From: a bacterium
GTDB taxonomy: Bacteria > Planctomycetota > Planctomycetia > Pirellulales > Pirellulaceae
DNA: 64,000 nt
Direction of reading: 5' to 3'
Assembly: GCA_030430075.1 (NCBI GenBank)
Contig: JAUIGN010000019.1
Location: 62,001 to 126,000 of the forward strand
Of this stretch, positions 49,252 to 58,289 are shown one piece after another (position 1 is the stretch's first letter; every line of letters starts with the position of its first letter). Position numbers and translations under genes: made by a program. The notes beneath the pieces were generated by a model. The model was not told where the DNA came from and searched no databases. It saw only the letters and a list, made by a program, of their open reading frames with translations.

Positions 49252-50058
49252 ATGGCAACTCAAGTGGCGGACACCGCGGTCATTGATCCGCGGGCCGAAA
49301 TCGACGTCGATGTCGAGATCGGCCCATTCTGCATCGTCGGGCCGGACGTTCGGATCGGGCGGGGTACCCGCCTGGAGAACAACGTCACGTTGATGGGGCA
49401 TGTCGCGCTCGGCGCCCACAACCACATCTACCCCGGCGCCGTCATCGGCGGAGCGCCCCAGGACCTGACCTATCGGGGTGAGGAAACGGAAGTTCGCATC
49501 GGTGACTATAACGTGATCCGCGAGAGCGTCACGATCAACCGCGGCACCACCAAAGAAGACGGCATCACCGTCGTCGGCGACCACTGCTACCTGATGGCGA
49601 CCTGCCATGTGGCACACGACTGCAGGTTGGGTGACCGGATCGTCATGGCCAACGGCGCCTTGCTGGGCGGCCACGTGCACATCCACGATGATGCGACGCT
49701 TTCCGGCGGAGTCGGAATTCACCACTTCGGCACGGTCGGCAGCTACAGTTTTGTCGGCGGCCACAGCCGCGTCCTGCATGACGTCCCCCCGTTCATGCTG
49801 GTCGAGGGTTCGCCGGCCCGTCCGCGCTGCGTGAACGTGGTCGCCTTGAAACGCAACGAGTTTTCCAACGATGTCATCAAGGCGCTGGCCGAAGCCCATC
49901 GATTGCTCTACCGATCGAAAGTGGGGCTCGACCACGCGCGGGAGATTCTCCGCAGCAACGGCATGCTGGTCCCGACGGTGAATCACCTTCTCAGTTTTGT
50001 TCAGAATCAACACGAAGGCCGTCACGGGCGCAGCCGCGAACGGAGGAAAGCCGCGTGA
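49252..50058 (+). CDS. lpxA: UDP-N-acetylglucosamine acyltransferase
   Basis: First acyltransferase of lipid A synthesis. 268 residues with left-handed beta-helix hexapeptides (VEIGPFCIVGPDVRIGRGT, VALGAHNHIYPGAVIGGAPQDLTY) and the catalytic histidine H122 in HVAHDC. GSYSFVGGHSRVLHDVPPFMLVEGSP leads to the C-terminal helical domain. Its stop overlaps the next start by four bases (GTGA), so the oxidoreductase downstream is probably made in step with LpxA. Confidence 0.95.
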   Translation: MATQVADTAVIDPRAEIDVDVEIGPFCIVGPDVRIGRGTRLENNVTLMGHVALGAHNHIYPGAVIGGAPQDLTYRGEETEVRIGDYNVIRESVTINRGTTKEDGITVVGDHCYLMATCHVAHDCRLGDRIVMANGALLGGHVHIHDDATLSGGVGIHHFGTVGSYSFVGGHSRVLHDVPPFMLVEGSPARPRCVNVVALKRNEFSNDVIKALAEAHRLLYRSKVGLDHAREILRSNGMLVPTVNHLLSFVQNQHEGRHGRSRERRKAA

Positions 50059-51101
50059 AACGCTTACGAATCGCTGTCGTTGGTGCCGGGCACCTGGGTC
50101 GAATTCATACTCGCTTGCTGAGCTCTTTCGACGATGTGGAACTGGTCGGCGTGGTCGACCCGATCAAGCAGGCGCGCGAACGGGTTGCCGACGAGTTCGG
50201 CACACAAGCGTTCGCCAGCCATCTCGAAGTTGCCGACCAGATCGATGCGGCCGTGGTCGCCACCACGACCGATCATCATCGGGACGTGGGCGTGGACCTG
50301 CTGACGCGCGGTATCCACACGTTGATCGAAAAGCCGATCGCTCGCACCGTGCAGGAAGCCGACGAACTGGTGGCGGCGGCCAGTGAGCACAACGTCGTGC
50401 TGCAAATCGGCCACGTCGAACGCTTCAACGGCGCCTGGCAAGCAGCGACTCCGTTCATCCGCCGCCCGGTGTTTATCGAGGCGGTCCGTTCCGGTGGATA
50501 CACCTTTCGATCCACCGACATCGGTGCCGTGCTCGACCTGATGATCCACGATCTGGACCTCGTGCTGTCCATTGTGCGCAGCGATGTGGTCGAGGTCGAT
50601 GCGGTCGGGAGCACGATCTTCGGCCCCCATGAAGACATGGCGCATGCACACTTGAAATTCGCGAACGGCTGCATTGCCAACCTGAATGCATCGCGAACCA
50701 GCTTTCAGGCACAGCGCAAGATGCAGATTGTCTCCGAACGATCTTACGTGGGTGTCGATTTCGCGGACCAAACGGCCAAGCTGATCCGTCCCAGCAAGGA
50801 AGTGATGCGCCGCGAGATCGACGTAAGGCAGCTGGATGTCGACGAGCGCCAACGGATGCAACACAACCTGTTCACCGACTTGCTTCCGGTCCGCGACCTG
50901 GAAGTGCCCGAAAACAACGCAATCTTCGACGAACAGTGTGATTTCGTGCACTGCATACGGACGGGGGAGACCCCTCAGGTCTCCGGACAACAGGCCCGCA
51001 ATCACCTGGTGGTGGCCGAGCAAATTCTTGCCCAAATCCGCTCGACGCCACAAGCCAAGCGCTTCCGCCGCTCGCGCGAACGGAATCGCAAGGCCGCCTG
51101 A
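50055..51101 (+). CDS. Gfo/Idh/MocA family NAD(P)-dependent oxidoreductase linked to lpxA
   Basis: 348 residues from GTG 50055. Rossmann fold VVGAGHLGRIHTRLL, EKPIA motif (LIEKPIARTVQEADELV) and [10 protein letters not shown] are followed by the C-terminal substrate domain. Four-base overlap with lpxA suggests a sugar-nucleotide substrate. In some bacteria an oxidoreductase of this family (GnnA) next to lpxA, with aminotransferase GnnB, makes UDP-GlcNAc3N for all-amide lipid A. No GnnB-like gene follows here, so this role is only a hypothesis. Confidence 0.87.
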   Translation: MKRLRIAVVGAGHLGRIHTRLLSSFDDVELVGVVDPIKQARERVADEFGTQAFASHLEVADQIDAAVVATTTDHHRDVGVDLLTRGIHTLIEKPIARTVQEADELVAAASEHNVVLQIGHVERFNGAWQAATPFIRRPVFIEAVRSGGYTFRSTDIGAVLDLMIHDLDLVLSIVRSDVVEVDAVGSTIFGPHEDMAHAHLKFANGCIANLNASRTSFQAQRKMQIVSERSYVGVDFADQTAKLIRPSKEVMRREIDVRQLDVDERQRMQHNLFTDLLPVRDLEVPENNAIFDEQCDFVHCIRTGETPQVSGQQARNHLVVAEQILAQIRSTPQAKRFRRSRERNRKAA

Positions 51102-51511
51102 CGCGTTCCCCATGGTGTTGCCACGGGTGCATCTCACGCCGGCACCGGCCTGGCCAGCCGCTCCGCGCGACCGCGCCGGCGGCGTATCGATTTGTCTGCG
51201 CAGATCGGATACAACCGCTACTTGTCGAAGCGACGGAGTTTTTGTGCCTCTCGTGGCGGCGATGTGCTGGACCATCATCGCCCGCCTCACCCGCTGGTTC
51301 AGGATGAGTTCGCACGTCCGCCAAGGATGGCGAAGCGGCTGGGTACGACAGGCCGAAACACGCGGTCCCGGGAAGACGGGGTAGACCGGTCCGCGCCGCA
51401 CGTCGCACGACTCGATCCGTTCGCGGAGGTTCGCAGCGGATGGGCCAACGGGTCGGCCCGCCGTCCCCGACGTCGAAGAGAATACGCCACTGAGTTGCCG
51501 GGATACGCATT
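51102..51511. other. Intergenic region before the symporter gene
   Basis: No gene, repeat or terminator that I can support. Open frames on both strands are Arg/Pro-rich. Confidence 0.45.
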
Positions 51512-53110
51512 ATGGATTCGTACGGTTTGCAGCCGCTGGATTGGGCTCTGATTGTCATTTACGCTGCGTCAACAATCGCCCTCGGGTTCTATTTCAGTCG
51601 CCGCCAGGCGTCCACGAAAGAGTATTTTATCGGCAGCGGGCAGATGTCTCCGCTCCTGATCGGCGTCTCCATCTTCGCCACCCTCCTCAGCACGATCTCC
51701 TATCTCTCCATGCCCGGCGAGTCCGCCGGCAAAGGTCCGGTCAACCTGCTGGCCTTGTTGGGTTACCCGGTCGTGTACGTGATCGTCGCGTACGGGCTCT
51801 TGCCGGTGTACATGCGGAATCGCGTCACCAGCGCCTACGAATTGCTGGAAGAGCGGCTGGGATTGGGAATTCGCCTGCTGGGCGCATCAATGTTTCTCTT
51901 GCTCCGCGTCGTTTGGATGACCCTCCTCGTCTACCTCGCGGCCAAGGCGATGATTGTGATGATGGGGATCGAGCCCAAGTACATCCCCTTGGTGGTGCTG
52001 ATTACCGGCGCCGTCTCGATTGTCTACACGTCGCTGGGCGGTCTCCGCGCGGTGGTTGTCACCGATTTCATGCAAACGGTTCTTCTCTTCGGCGGCGCGC
52101 TGATGGTGATCGCCATGGTGACACTCGACCTGGGCGGTTTCGGCTGGTTCCCCACCAGGTGGCAAGACAATTGGGACACCCAACCCTTCTTCAGCTTCGA
52201 TCCCAAGACGCGGGTCACGGTCGTCGGCACGTTCCTGGCCACCACGGTCTGGATGGTCGCCACGGTCGGCGGAGATCAGACCGCGGTCCAGCGGTTCATG
52301 TCGACCAGCGATGTCAGCAGTGCGAGACGGGCGCTGGCGATTCAGTTGATCGTCGGCTCGACGGTCGCGGCGACGCTCTACCTGGTCGGCTTCGCACTGC
52401 TTGGCTACTTCACGGCACACCCGGAATACCTGGCAGGAATTTCGCTCGCCGAAAACGCCGACGATCTCTTCCCCCGCTATATCTCTTACCACTTACCGGT
52501 CGGCATCTCCGGACTGGTCGTGGCCGCCATGTTCGCGGCTGCCATGTCCAGCATTGACTCGGGCATCAACTCGATCACCGCCGTCGTGATGACCGACTTT
52601 CTGGATCGGTTGGGGATGAAAGCCAAGGACGAGAAAACCCACTATCGTCGAGCTCAATTCCTGGCGCTCACCGTTGGTGTGCTGGTCGTGACGGGCAGCT
52701 TCAGTATGAAGTACATCGAAGGCAATATTACCGAGGTCACAGGCAAGACCGTCAATCTGCTGACGACCCCCATCTTCGCTCTCTTCCTGTTTGCCCTGTT
52801 TGTCCCGTTCGCGACCACTCGGGGAGTCGTCGTCGGGACGGCTTGCGGTGCAACCACAGGTGTGCTGATTGCTTTCTCGGGCCCTTTCGTCGCCTTTCTG
52901 GCAACCTGGTTTGATGTCGATCCCCAAGTCTTCAACGTGCAGCTGAAGACGATGACCGACGCCGCTACCGGCGCCGAGTGGATTACGGCCGAGGATCCTA
53001 TCTCGTTCCAATGGATCGGCCCGCTGGCGCTGACGGTAACCATGGCGACCGGCACGCTGGCCAGTTGGCTGACGCGCAAGAAGGACAACGGTCCCGCGCC
53101 GTCTGTCTAG
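51512..53110 (+). CDS. Sodium:solute symporter family transporter
   Basis: 532 residues with about 13 transmembrane segments. Family features: GFYFSRRQASTKEYFIGSGQMSP at the first loop, GVSIFATLLSTISYLSMPGE, VTDFMQTVLLFGGALMVI, GGDQTAVQRFMSTSD, and FAAAMSSIDSGINSITAVV in the sodium-site helix. Members import sugars, organic acids or sialic acid with Na+. The cargo is not identifiable from neighbours. Start ATG 51512 with a weak upstream purine stretch. Confidence 0.93.
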   Translation: MDSYGLQPLDWALIVIYAASTIALGFYFSRRQASTKEYFIGSGQMSPLLIGVSIFATLLSTISYLSMPGESAGKGPVNLLALLGYPVVYVIVAYGLLPVYMRNRVTSAYELLEERLGLGIRLLGASMFLLLRVVWMTLLVYLAAKAMIVMMGIEPKYIPLVVLITGAVSIVYTSLGGLRAVVVTDFMQTVLLFGGALMVIAMVTLDLGGFGWFPTRWQDNWDTQPFFSFDPKTRVTVVGTFLATTVWMVATVGGDQTAVQRFMSTSDVSSARRALAIQLIVGSTVAATLYLVGFALLGYFTAHPEYLAGISLAENADDLFPRYISYHLPVGISGLVVAAMFAAAMSSIDSGINSITAVVMTDFLDRLGMKAKDEKTHYRRAQFLALTVGVLVVTGSFSMKYIEGNITEVTGKTVNLLTTPIFALFLFALFVPFATTRGVVVGTACGATTGVLIAFSGPFVAFLATWFDVDPQVFNVQLKTMTDAATGAEWITAEDPISFQWIGPLALTVTMATGTLASWLTRKKDNGPAPSV

Positions 53111-53352
53111 GATCGGCCGACCGTGGCGAAAATGCCACACTCTGCGCTCGCCGGTGTTGTCGATTGGCAACGGGGTTGCCACGATCCCACGGTAGGCCGC
53201 GCAGCATCGGGAGTGGAGCGAGAAGTTACTAAAGCGTGACAAGCAACCAGTTTGTCCCCACCGCCACATCGGTGCGGTTCGGGGCGTCGGCATGGACTTT
53301 GCATTTTTCGGGGCTGCACGTCTTGCCGTTTTCTCGCGACAGGCCCCGATCC

Positions 53353-54756
53353 ATGACCCTGCATCAGCAATCCCACCCGCCACTTCGCCTCCTGCATCTG
53401 GTGCGTGCCGTGTACCGCCACCGGGGCAAGGCGACGTGGACGCTGCTGGCCGGGCTGCTGCTGGTTCTGTTGGCGGCCGTCTGGTGGCCCCGCACCTACG
53501 TCTCCGAAACTCGGCTGACGGTCCGGCTGGAGGCTCCGCGAGGGAGCGACCGCGACGACCGCCCGCCGCTCGCCGCAGAGACGGCGCTGCAACGGGAAGT
53601 CAATTCTCTCCAGCAACTGCTCCACAACCGTGACCTGCTGTCCGCCGTCGTCGAATCGGTGGGTGCGAACCGAATCCTGGCGGTTTCCGAGCCGGACAGT
53701 GCCGCACTGCGCGAACGGGCCACGAATTGTCTGGCAAGGTCGATCGCATGCACCGCGCCGCGCGACTCGAACGTCTTAACGATTCGCTGCCGTGCCGGCT
53801 CGCCGGAACTTGCCCGTGATCTCTTACAGGCATACGTCGACGCGTTTGTTGCCGGTCACCCGGGTGCCGGCCGCCATTCAACGACGGTCGATTATCTCGC
53901 CCGGCAAGTCCGTCAACTTGACCTGGAACTGGCGCTTGCCGAGGAACAGTTGCGGACCGCGCAGGATGAAGTCGGACTGGTTTCCGTCGACGGTCAACGA
54001 CGTGCCTTGGAAACCCAACTCTCGAATCTGCATTTGCAGATCATGAATACTCAGACCGAACGCGCTTCCATGCTGGCTCGGATCAGCGAACTTCGGGAAC
54101 GGCACCCTGAAATGAGCGTGCCGGACGAGCCGGCCTTCGTGCATTCGCCGCAGATAACCGCCGGCATGCTGAGGGAACATTACAAGCTCGAATTGCAGCA
54201 ACGGGACCTGGAGGCGAAGCTACCGCCGCGACACCCGCGCCTGCTGGCAGTCGCCGAACAGCTTGCCGCATCCAACATGCTGCTCGCGCAACATGAGCTG
54301 GCGACCGCTGAATCGCAACTTCGGATGAACCGTGCCAGGGCGGAGACGCTCAACAAACGGTTTGAGGAAGGGCAAGCAAGATTGCAAGCGCTGCAGGAGA
54401 TGGAAACCCAAATCGATGCGCTAAGCCGTCACGTCCATCAGCTCGAAGATCGCCGCCAGAATTACGCCGGCGAACTCGCGCAGTCCCGCATGGAATACGC
54501 ACTGGCACAGCAGCAGGCCCCGCGGATCGCGGTCGCCCAGGCTCCCAGCCTGATCCCAACGCCGACCAGCCCTCATCTGCCGACGACGATCATTCTGGGC
54601 GGTCTGGCGGCGGTACTGGCCGCCGTCGGCATCAGTTGCCTGGCTGACTATGTTGACGATTCGTTCCATTCACCTGCGGACATCGAACGCGTCCTGGAAG
54701 TTCCGGTCGTGATGTCCTTGCCTTCGTCGCCCGGAATTTACTCGATCTCGCCGTGA
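53353..54756 (+). CDS. Wzz/GumC-like polysaccharide chain-length determinant
   Basis: 467 residues from ATG 53353. A first transmembrane helix (WTLLAGLLLVLLAAVWW) follows a short basic cytoplasmic stretch. A large periplasmic region with coiled coil (about 190-400) and the second helix (TIILGGLAAVLAAVGISCLADYV) complete the standard topology. It ends with DDSFHSPADIERVLEVPVVMSLP, as in the Wzz/BY-kinase adaptor group. The next gene begins at its stop and encodes a CpsD-type P-loop protein, the usual partner. Role: control of exopolysaccharide export. Confidence 0.88.
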   Translation: MTLHQQSHPPLRLLHLVRAVYRHRGKATWTLLAGLLLVLLAAVWWPRTYVSETRLTVRLEAPRGSDRDDRPPLAAETALQREVNSLQQLLHNRDLLSAVVESVGANRILAVSEPDSAALRERATNCLARSIACTAPRDSNVLTIRCRAGSPELARDLLQAYVDAFVAGHPGAGRHSTTVDYLARQVRQLDLELALAEEQLRTAQDEVGLVSVDGQRRALETQLSNLHLQIMNTQTERASMLARISELRERHPEMSVPDEPAFVHSPQITAGMLREHYKLELQQRDLEAKLPPRHPRLLAVAEQLAASNMLLAQHELATAESQLRMNRARAETLNKRFEEGQARLQALQEMETQIDALSRHVHQLEDRRQNYAGELAQSRMEYALAQQQAPRIAVAQAPSLIPTPTSPHLPTTIILGGLAAVLAAVGISCLADYVDDSFHSPADIERVLEVPVVMSLPSSPGIYSISP

Positions 54757-54764
54757 GGATGACC

Positions 54765-55436
54765 ATGAGCCAAGTCGCTGATCCGGGCAGCGTGCCTGTT
54801 GCCGCCGAGTCGCACCTCTCGTCGAAATCCGGCGCTCCGTATGCAATGCTCGTCCGCCGTCTGGCCGCGGAAGGCGCGCCCCAGGCAATCGGTTTGACCA
54901 GTTGTGCCCACAAGGAAGGAGTCAGCACCGTGGCCGCCAACCTGGCCGTCGCCGCTGCCAGTGAACCGGGCGGGCAGGTGTTGTTGATCGACACGAAACG
55001 CATCCATTCCCAGACTGAAGCGATGTTCGGACTCCCGTCGGGCCCGGGATTCTCCGAATGGCTATCCGGTCGTGAAACACGGTCCGCCTGCATCCAGGCG
55101 ACCAGCGTTCCCAAGTTGCACGTCATGGGCCCCGGCCGGCAAGTCGACGCAGCCCGGTCGACCGTTCCCGCGCAGACCTTTCGCGCCTTGCTTGCTCGGC
55201 TCAAGCAGGACTACGCCTGGGTTGTCTTCGACCTGCCGATCGTCTCGGAGTGCCAGTTCCCGGGGCTCGTGGCGAGCCTTGATGGAATCCTGCTGGTCGT
55301 CGAGGCAGAGCGGCTGCGGCGGCGGGTCGTGCTCCGCGCCAAGCAGCAGTTGGAAGACAGCCAGGCCCACGTAACCGGGGTCGTTTTCAACAAGCAGCAG
55401 ACCCACCTGCCGAATTGGCTGCGGCGTCGCTTCTGA
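54765..55436 (+). CDS. CpsD/BY-kinase-like P-loop protein lacking Walker A lysine
   Basis: 223 residues. ATG 54765 is preferred (GAGG six bases upstream); ATG 54759 and GTG 54753 are alternatives. The fold is that of bacterial tyrosine kinases/MinD-like proteins: SCAHKEGVSTVAANLAVAAA, VLLIDTKR, WVVFDLPIV. The Walker A position that normally reads GKST is GVST, and no tyrosine-rich tail exists. It may bind the Wzz-like protein without being an active kinase. Upstream Wzz and downstream acyltransferase genes indicate exopolysaccharide assembly. Confidence 0.83.
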   Translation: MSQVADPGSVPVAAESHLSSKSGAPYAMLVRRLAAEGAPQAIGLTSCAHKEGVSTVAANLAVAAASEPGGQVLLIDTKRIHSQTEAMFGLPSGPGFSEWLSGRETRSACIQATSVPKLHVMGPGRQVDAARSTVPAQTFRALLARLKQDYAWVVFDLPIVSECQFPGLVASLDGILLVVEAERLRRRVVLRAKQQLEDSQAHVTGVVFNKQQTHLPNWLRRRF

Positions 55437-55648
55437 CGAGGACCGGGAGCGAAGCAGCCAGACACTACGACCTGAACGATCGACACCACCGTTCGAGGCG
55501 TTGTCGCCGATCGTTGCGCTCCGGCGGAGGTGCGCATTCGTCGTTCGAATTGTCCCCTTCGACCTCCACCGCGCCGTAAGGTTTAGCAAAACGTACTTGG
55601 CGTGAAGGTCCCTGGTCGACGTGCGGTTGCTTGCACCTGGACGGCAGC

Positions 55649-56836
55649 ATGGCTGATTGGGTCGTCACGTCCAATCGCAACACTCGCGAACTGTGCGCCG
55701 CGCCCGACCTGCCCATGAACGTCACCGCCATCTCTGCTAGTGATCTGACGCCCGATCAGGTTGCCCAGTGGCGCCACTTGCAGGCGGCGTATCCGTGGTG
55801 CGCGGGGCCTCATTTCAGTCCTGAGTTCGTGCAGGCCGTCGCGGCGGTACGCGAAGGGGTTGAAGTCGGTGTGCTCACGGATCGAGGTGAGACTGTCGGG
55901 ATCATCCCCTACCGACGTACAAAGGGTGATATCGGCCGGCCCATCGCCGATAACTTTTCCGACCTCCAGGGCTGGCTGGTGCCGCCCCAGATCCCATGCA
56001 CGGCGGACGAACTGATCCGCAAGTTCGGCCTCAACGCACTCCATTTCACCAACGTGCCAACCGCTTGCCACGTGTTGGCACCGTTTGCCTGGCGTCGGAA
56101 AGAGGCCTTCTTCATCGACGTATCGGACGGCTTCGAGGCCTACCGCCTGGCCCGGCGGCGTGCCGGCAGTGGACAAATGCAGCGGCTGTTGCGGAAAGCT
56201 CGCAAACTAGAACGGGACGTTGGACAGCTACATTTTGAACCGAGGTCGACATCGGCCGAACTGTTCCGCGCGATGATCGCGTCCAAGCGGGCACAACTGC
56301 GAAGCCGCAAACTGGGCGACAGCTTCAGTGGTCCCTGGGCCTTGCCCCTGCTGGAACGGATCATGCAGCTCAACACCGAAGATTGCCTGGGCATGATGTC
56401 CGTGGTGCGCGTCGGCACGGAAGTCCTGGCGATCCACTTGGGCATGAGGTCACGAGACGTCTTCCACGGCTGGGTGACGACCTACAACAGCAAGTATGCG
56501 AAGTTCTCGCCTGGCCTGTTGATGGTCGCGGAACTTGCCCGGCATGCCGAGCGTTCGGGAATCCGCCGGCTCGACATGGGCTCCGGCGCCGAAGCGTTCA
56601 AACGGGGTTTGGCATCCGGCAGCTGCGAACTGTTGTGCGGTGCCATCGACGTCCGTCCGGTAGCAAGGATTGCCACGCACGGCTGGATGATGGCCAAGGA
56701 AATGCTCCGCGATACGCCCATCAACGATGCCGCTCGAGCGGCCGTCCGCCGGCTCCGCAACGTAACCCGCCCGGTGGCGCCCGAGTTGGAAGGGGGACTG
56801 GCCGGCGAAGGCTCGATCGCGCCCGTCAGCGAGTAG
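55649..56836 (+). CDS. GNAT/FemAB-like acyltransferase (CelD/BcsL type)
   Basis: About 395 residues from ATG 55649; a TTG at 55631 and an ATG at 55715 are alternatives. The C-terminal half has the GNAT-like FRAMIASKRAQLRSR, AIHLGMRSRDVFHGWVTTYNSKYAKFSPGLLMVAEL and RRLDMGSGAEAFKRGLASG blocks typical of the CelD/FemAB-like acyltransferases found in polysaccharide clusters. No signal peptide. Probably modifies a polysaccharide or lipid-linked sugar of the adjacent export system. Confidence 0.82.
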   Translation: MADWVVTSNRNTRELCAAPDLPMNVTAISASDLTPDQVAQWRHLQAAYPWCAGPHFSPEFVQAVAAVREGVEVGVLTDRGETVGIIPYRRTKGDIGRPIADNFSDLQGWLVPPQIPCTADELIRKFGLNALHFTNVPTACHVLAPFAWRRKEAFFIDVSDGFEAYRLARRRAGSGQMQRLLRKARKLERDVGQLHFEPRSTSAELFRAMIASKRAQLRSRKLGDSFSGPWALPLLERIMQLNTEDCLGMMSVVRVGTEVLAIHLGMRSRDVFHGWVTTYNSKYAKFSPGLLMVAELARHAERSGIRRLDMGSGAEAFKRGLASGSCELLCGAIDVRPVARIATHGWMMAKEMLRDTPINDAARAAVRRLRNVTRPVAPELEGGLAGEGSIAPVSE

Positions 56837-56890
56837 CCGGCGGTGCCCTGACCGGCCCGGGCACCGCACCCGGGTGACCGACGATGCCAC

Positions 56891-58276
56891 TCAGGCCGCT
56901 TGCCGAGTGGGAAACAAGGTCGATTGAGCACGCGTTGCGTCACCGGCTGCATCCCGGAACCTCCAGAAGAAGCTCCAGGCCAGCCAGCCTAGAAAGACGT
57001 TGATGGCCAACGATGTGAACAGCATCAGTGTGGTAATGATCAGCGGCATCCAAGGCTCTTCCGCAGATTTTTTTTCGGGCTCCTTGCTGGGAGCAGGCGT
57101 CGGTACTTTGGCGGCGAGTGCCGCGGCGGCCTTTTCTTCCGCCGCGGCGGCCTTGGCCTCCAGATCCCACATGGCTTTTGCCTGAGCAATCTGAGCTTCC
57201 ACATTCGGTGCCGCTGCAGCCGGTGCGCTGTATGGCGAGACGGCGCCACCGTAGGGTGCAGCGGGCTGCCCGTACGCCGACTGCACCGGCGGCGCAAAGG
57301 TTTGCTGGGCAACCGCCTGACCAGGTCCGTAGCCGTGTGGCATATTGGGCTGCTGGTTGGTGGCGAGCTGGTTATTCGGGATCTGGCCGTTGGGCAGTTG
57401 GGGAACCGGCAACATGCGGTTGTCCGTGCCGTACGGGGCGCCGCCTCCACCTTGCGCACCGCCCGACCAGGCGGCATTCGCCTGTCCGCTGGTTCGCCAA
57501 TCCTGATTAGCCCCCGCCCCGCCTGAGTACTGGTTGCCCGCCCCCGCCATGCTACCGGGTTGCTGGGTTCCACCGCCGCCGGTCACTCCGGGGCCCCCCA
57601 GCCCGCTGCCGCTGGTGGCCGGCAGGTCGTTGGCCCGTCGGGTGGTCGAGGCTTGCCCGCCCGTAAACTGGCCGCCACTGAATTGGCCGCCGCTCGCCTG
57701 CCCACTTCCCGACTGGTTGCCTCCAAACTGGGGCGCGCCGACGCGTGAGGGTGCATTGGCGGGCTGCGTCGTCTCGCCTGACGCGGTCCGTAAACCGCCG
57801 CCCGCACCCAGGAACTTGGGTGGGGGAGGGGGACCGCCGGCATTTGGCAACTGCTGGGGCAACTGCTGGACGCCGGAGAAAATATACAGCCGCCGGATAT
57901 CGGTGACTTGGGGATCGATCTGACCGACAATGCTGCTCCCCTTCGCCAAGGATTCGAGCCGCTCCGGAGTGATCTGAATCAGGTAGTCGGTACCGCCGTT
58001 TTCTCCCGGTCGCCAACCATGTTGAACCATGTCACCGCCGCTGGGCCCCGGCTGGCCGCTCGTGCCGCGCGCATTCTCGCCAATCAAAATCTGAAACCGA
58101 GTCAGGTTGCGGTCGTTAGGATCGACATTGCTGACGATCGCCTGCCCCTCGCGGAGCGGCTCCAGGAGGAGCTTCTCAATGTGGACCGTGTAGTAGGATT
58201 GACCGCCGGGACCGGTCTCCCAACCTACATCGACGCCTAATGCCGCAACTGCGATCAACAGGCCGAATCCATTCAT
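56891..58276 (-). CDS. Gly/Gln/Pro-rich exported protein with C-terminal membrane anchor
   Basis: 461 residues from ATG 58276, eight bases after AAGGAG. A short hydrophobic leader is followed by a folded N domain (VDVGWETGPGGQSYYTVHIEKLLLEPLREGQ ... FQILIGENARG ... YLIQITPERLESLAKGSSIVGQIDP) and a low-complexity region of about 220 residues with GGQFSGGQFTGGQ-like runs. A charged Ala/Glu/Lys helix (about 385-425) and one C-terminal transmembrane helix (LIITTLMLFTSLAINVFLGWLAWSFF) end it. Not recognised as a named family. It lies 13 bases after the AI-2E family gene, so the two are probably co-transcribed. Confidence 0.78.
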   Translation of the reverse strand: MNGFGLLIAVAALGVDVGWETGPGGQSYYTVHIEKLLLEPLREGQAIVSNVDPNDRNLTRFQILIGENARGTSGQPGPSGGDMVQHGWRPGENGGTDYLIQITPERLESLAKGSSIVGQIDPQVTDIRRLYIFSGVQQLPQQLPNAGGPPPPPKFLGAGGGLRTASGETTQPANAPSRVGAPQFGGNQSGSGQASGGQFSGGQFTGGQASTTRRANDLPATSGSGLGGPGVTGGGGTQQPGSMAGAGNQYSGGAGANQDWRTSGQANAAWSGGAQGGGGAPYGTDNRMLPVPQLPNGQIPNNQLATNQQPNMPHGYGPGQAVAQQTFAPPVQSAYGQPAAPYGGAVSPYSAPAAAAPNVEAQIAQAKAMWDLEAKAAAAEEKAAAALAAKVPTPAPSKEPEKKSAEEPWMPLIITTLMLFTSLAINVFLGWLAWSFFWRFRDAAGDATRAQSTLFPTRQAA

Positions 58277-58289
58277 AACGACCGCTCCT

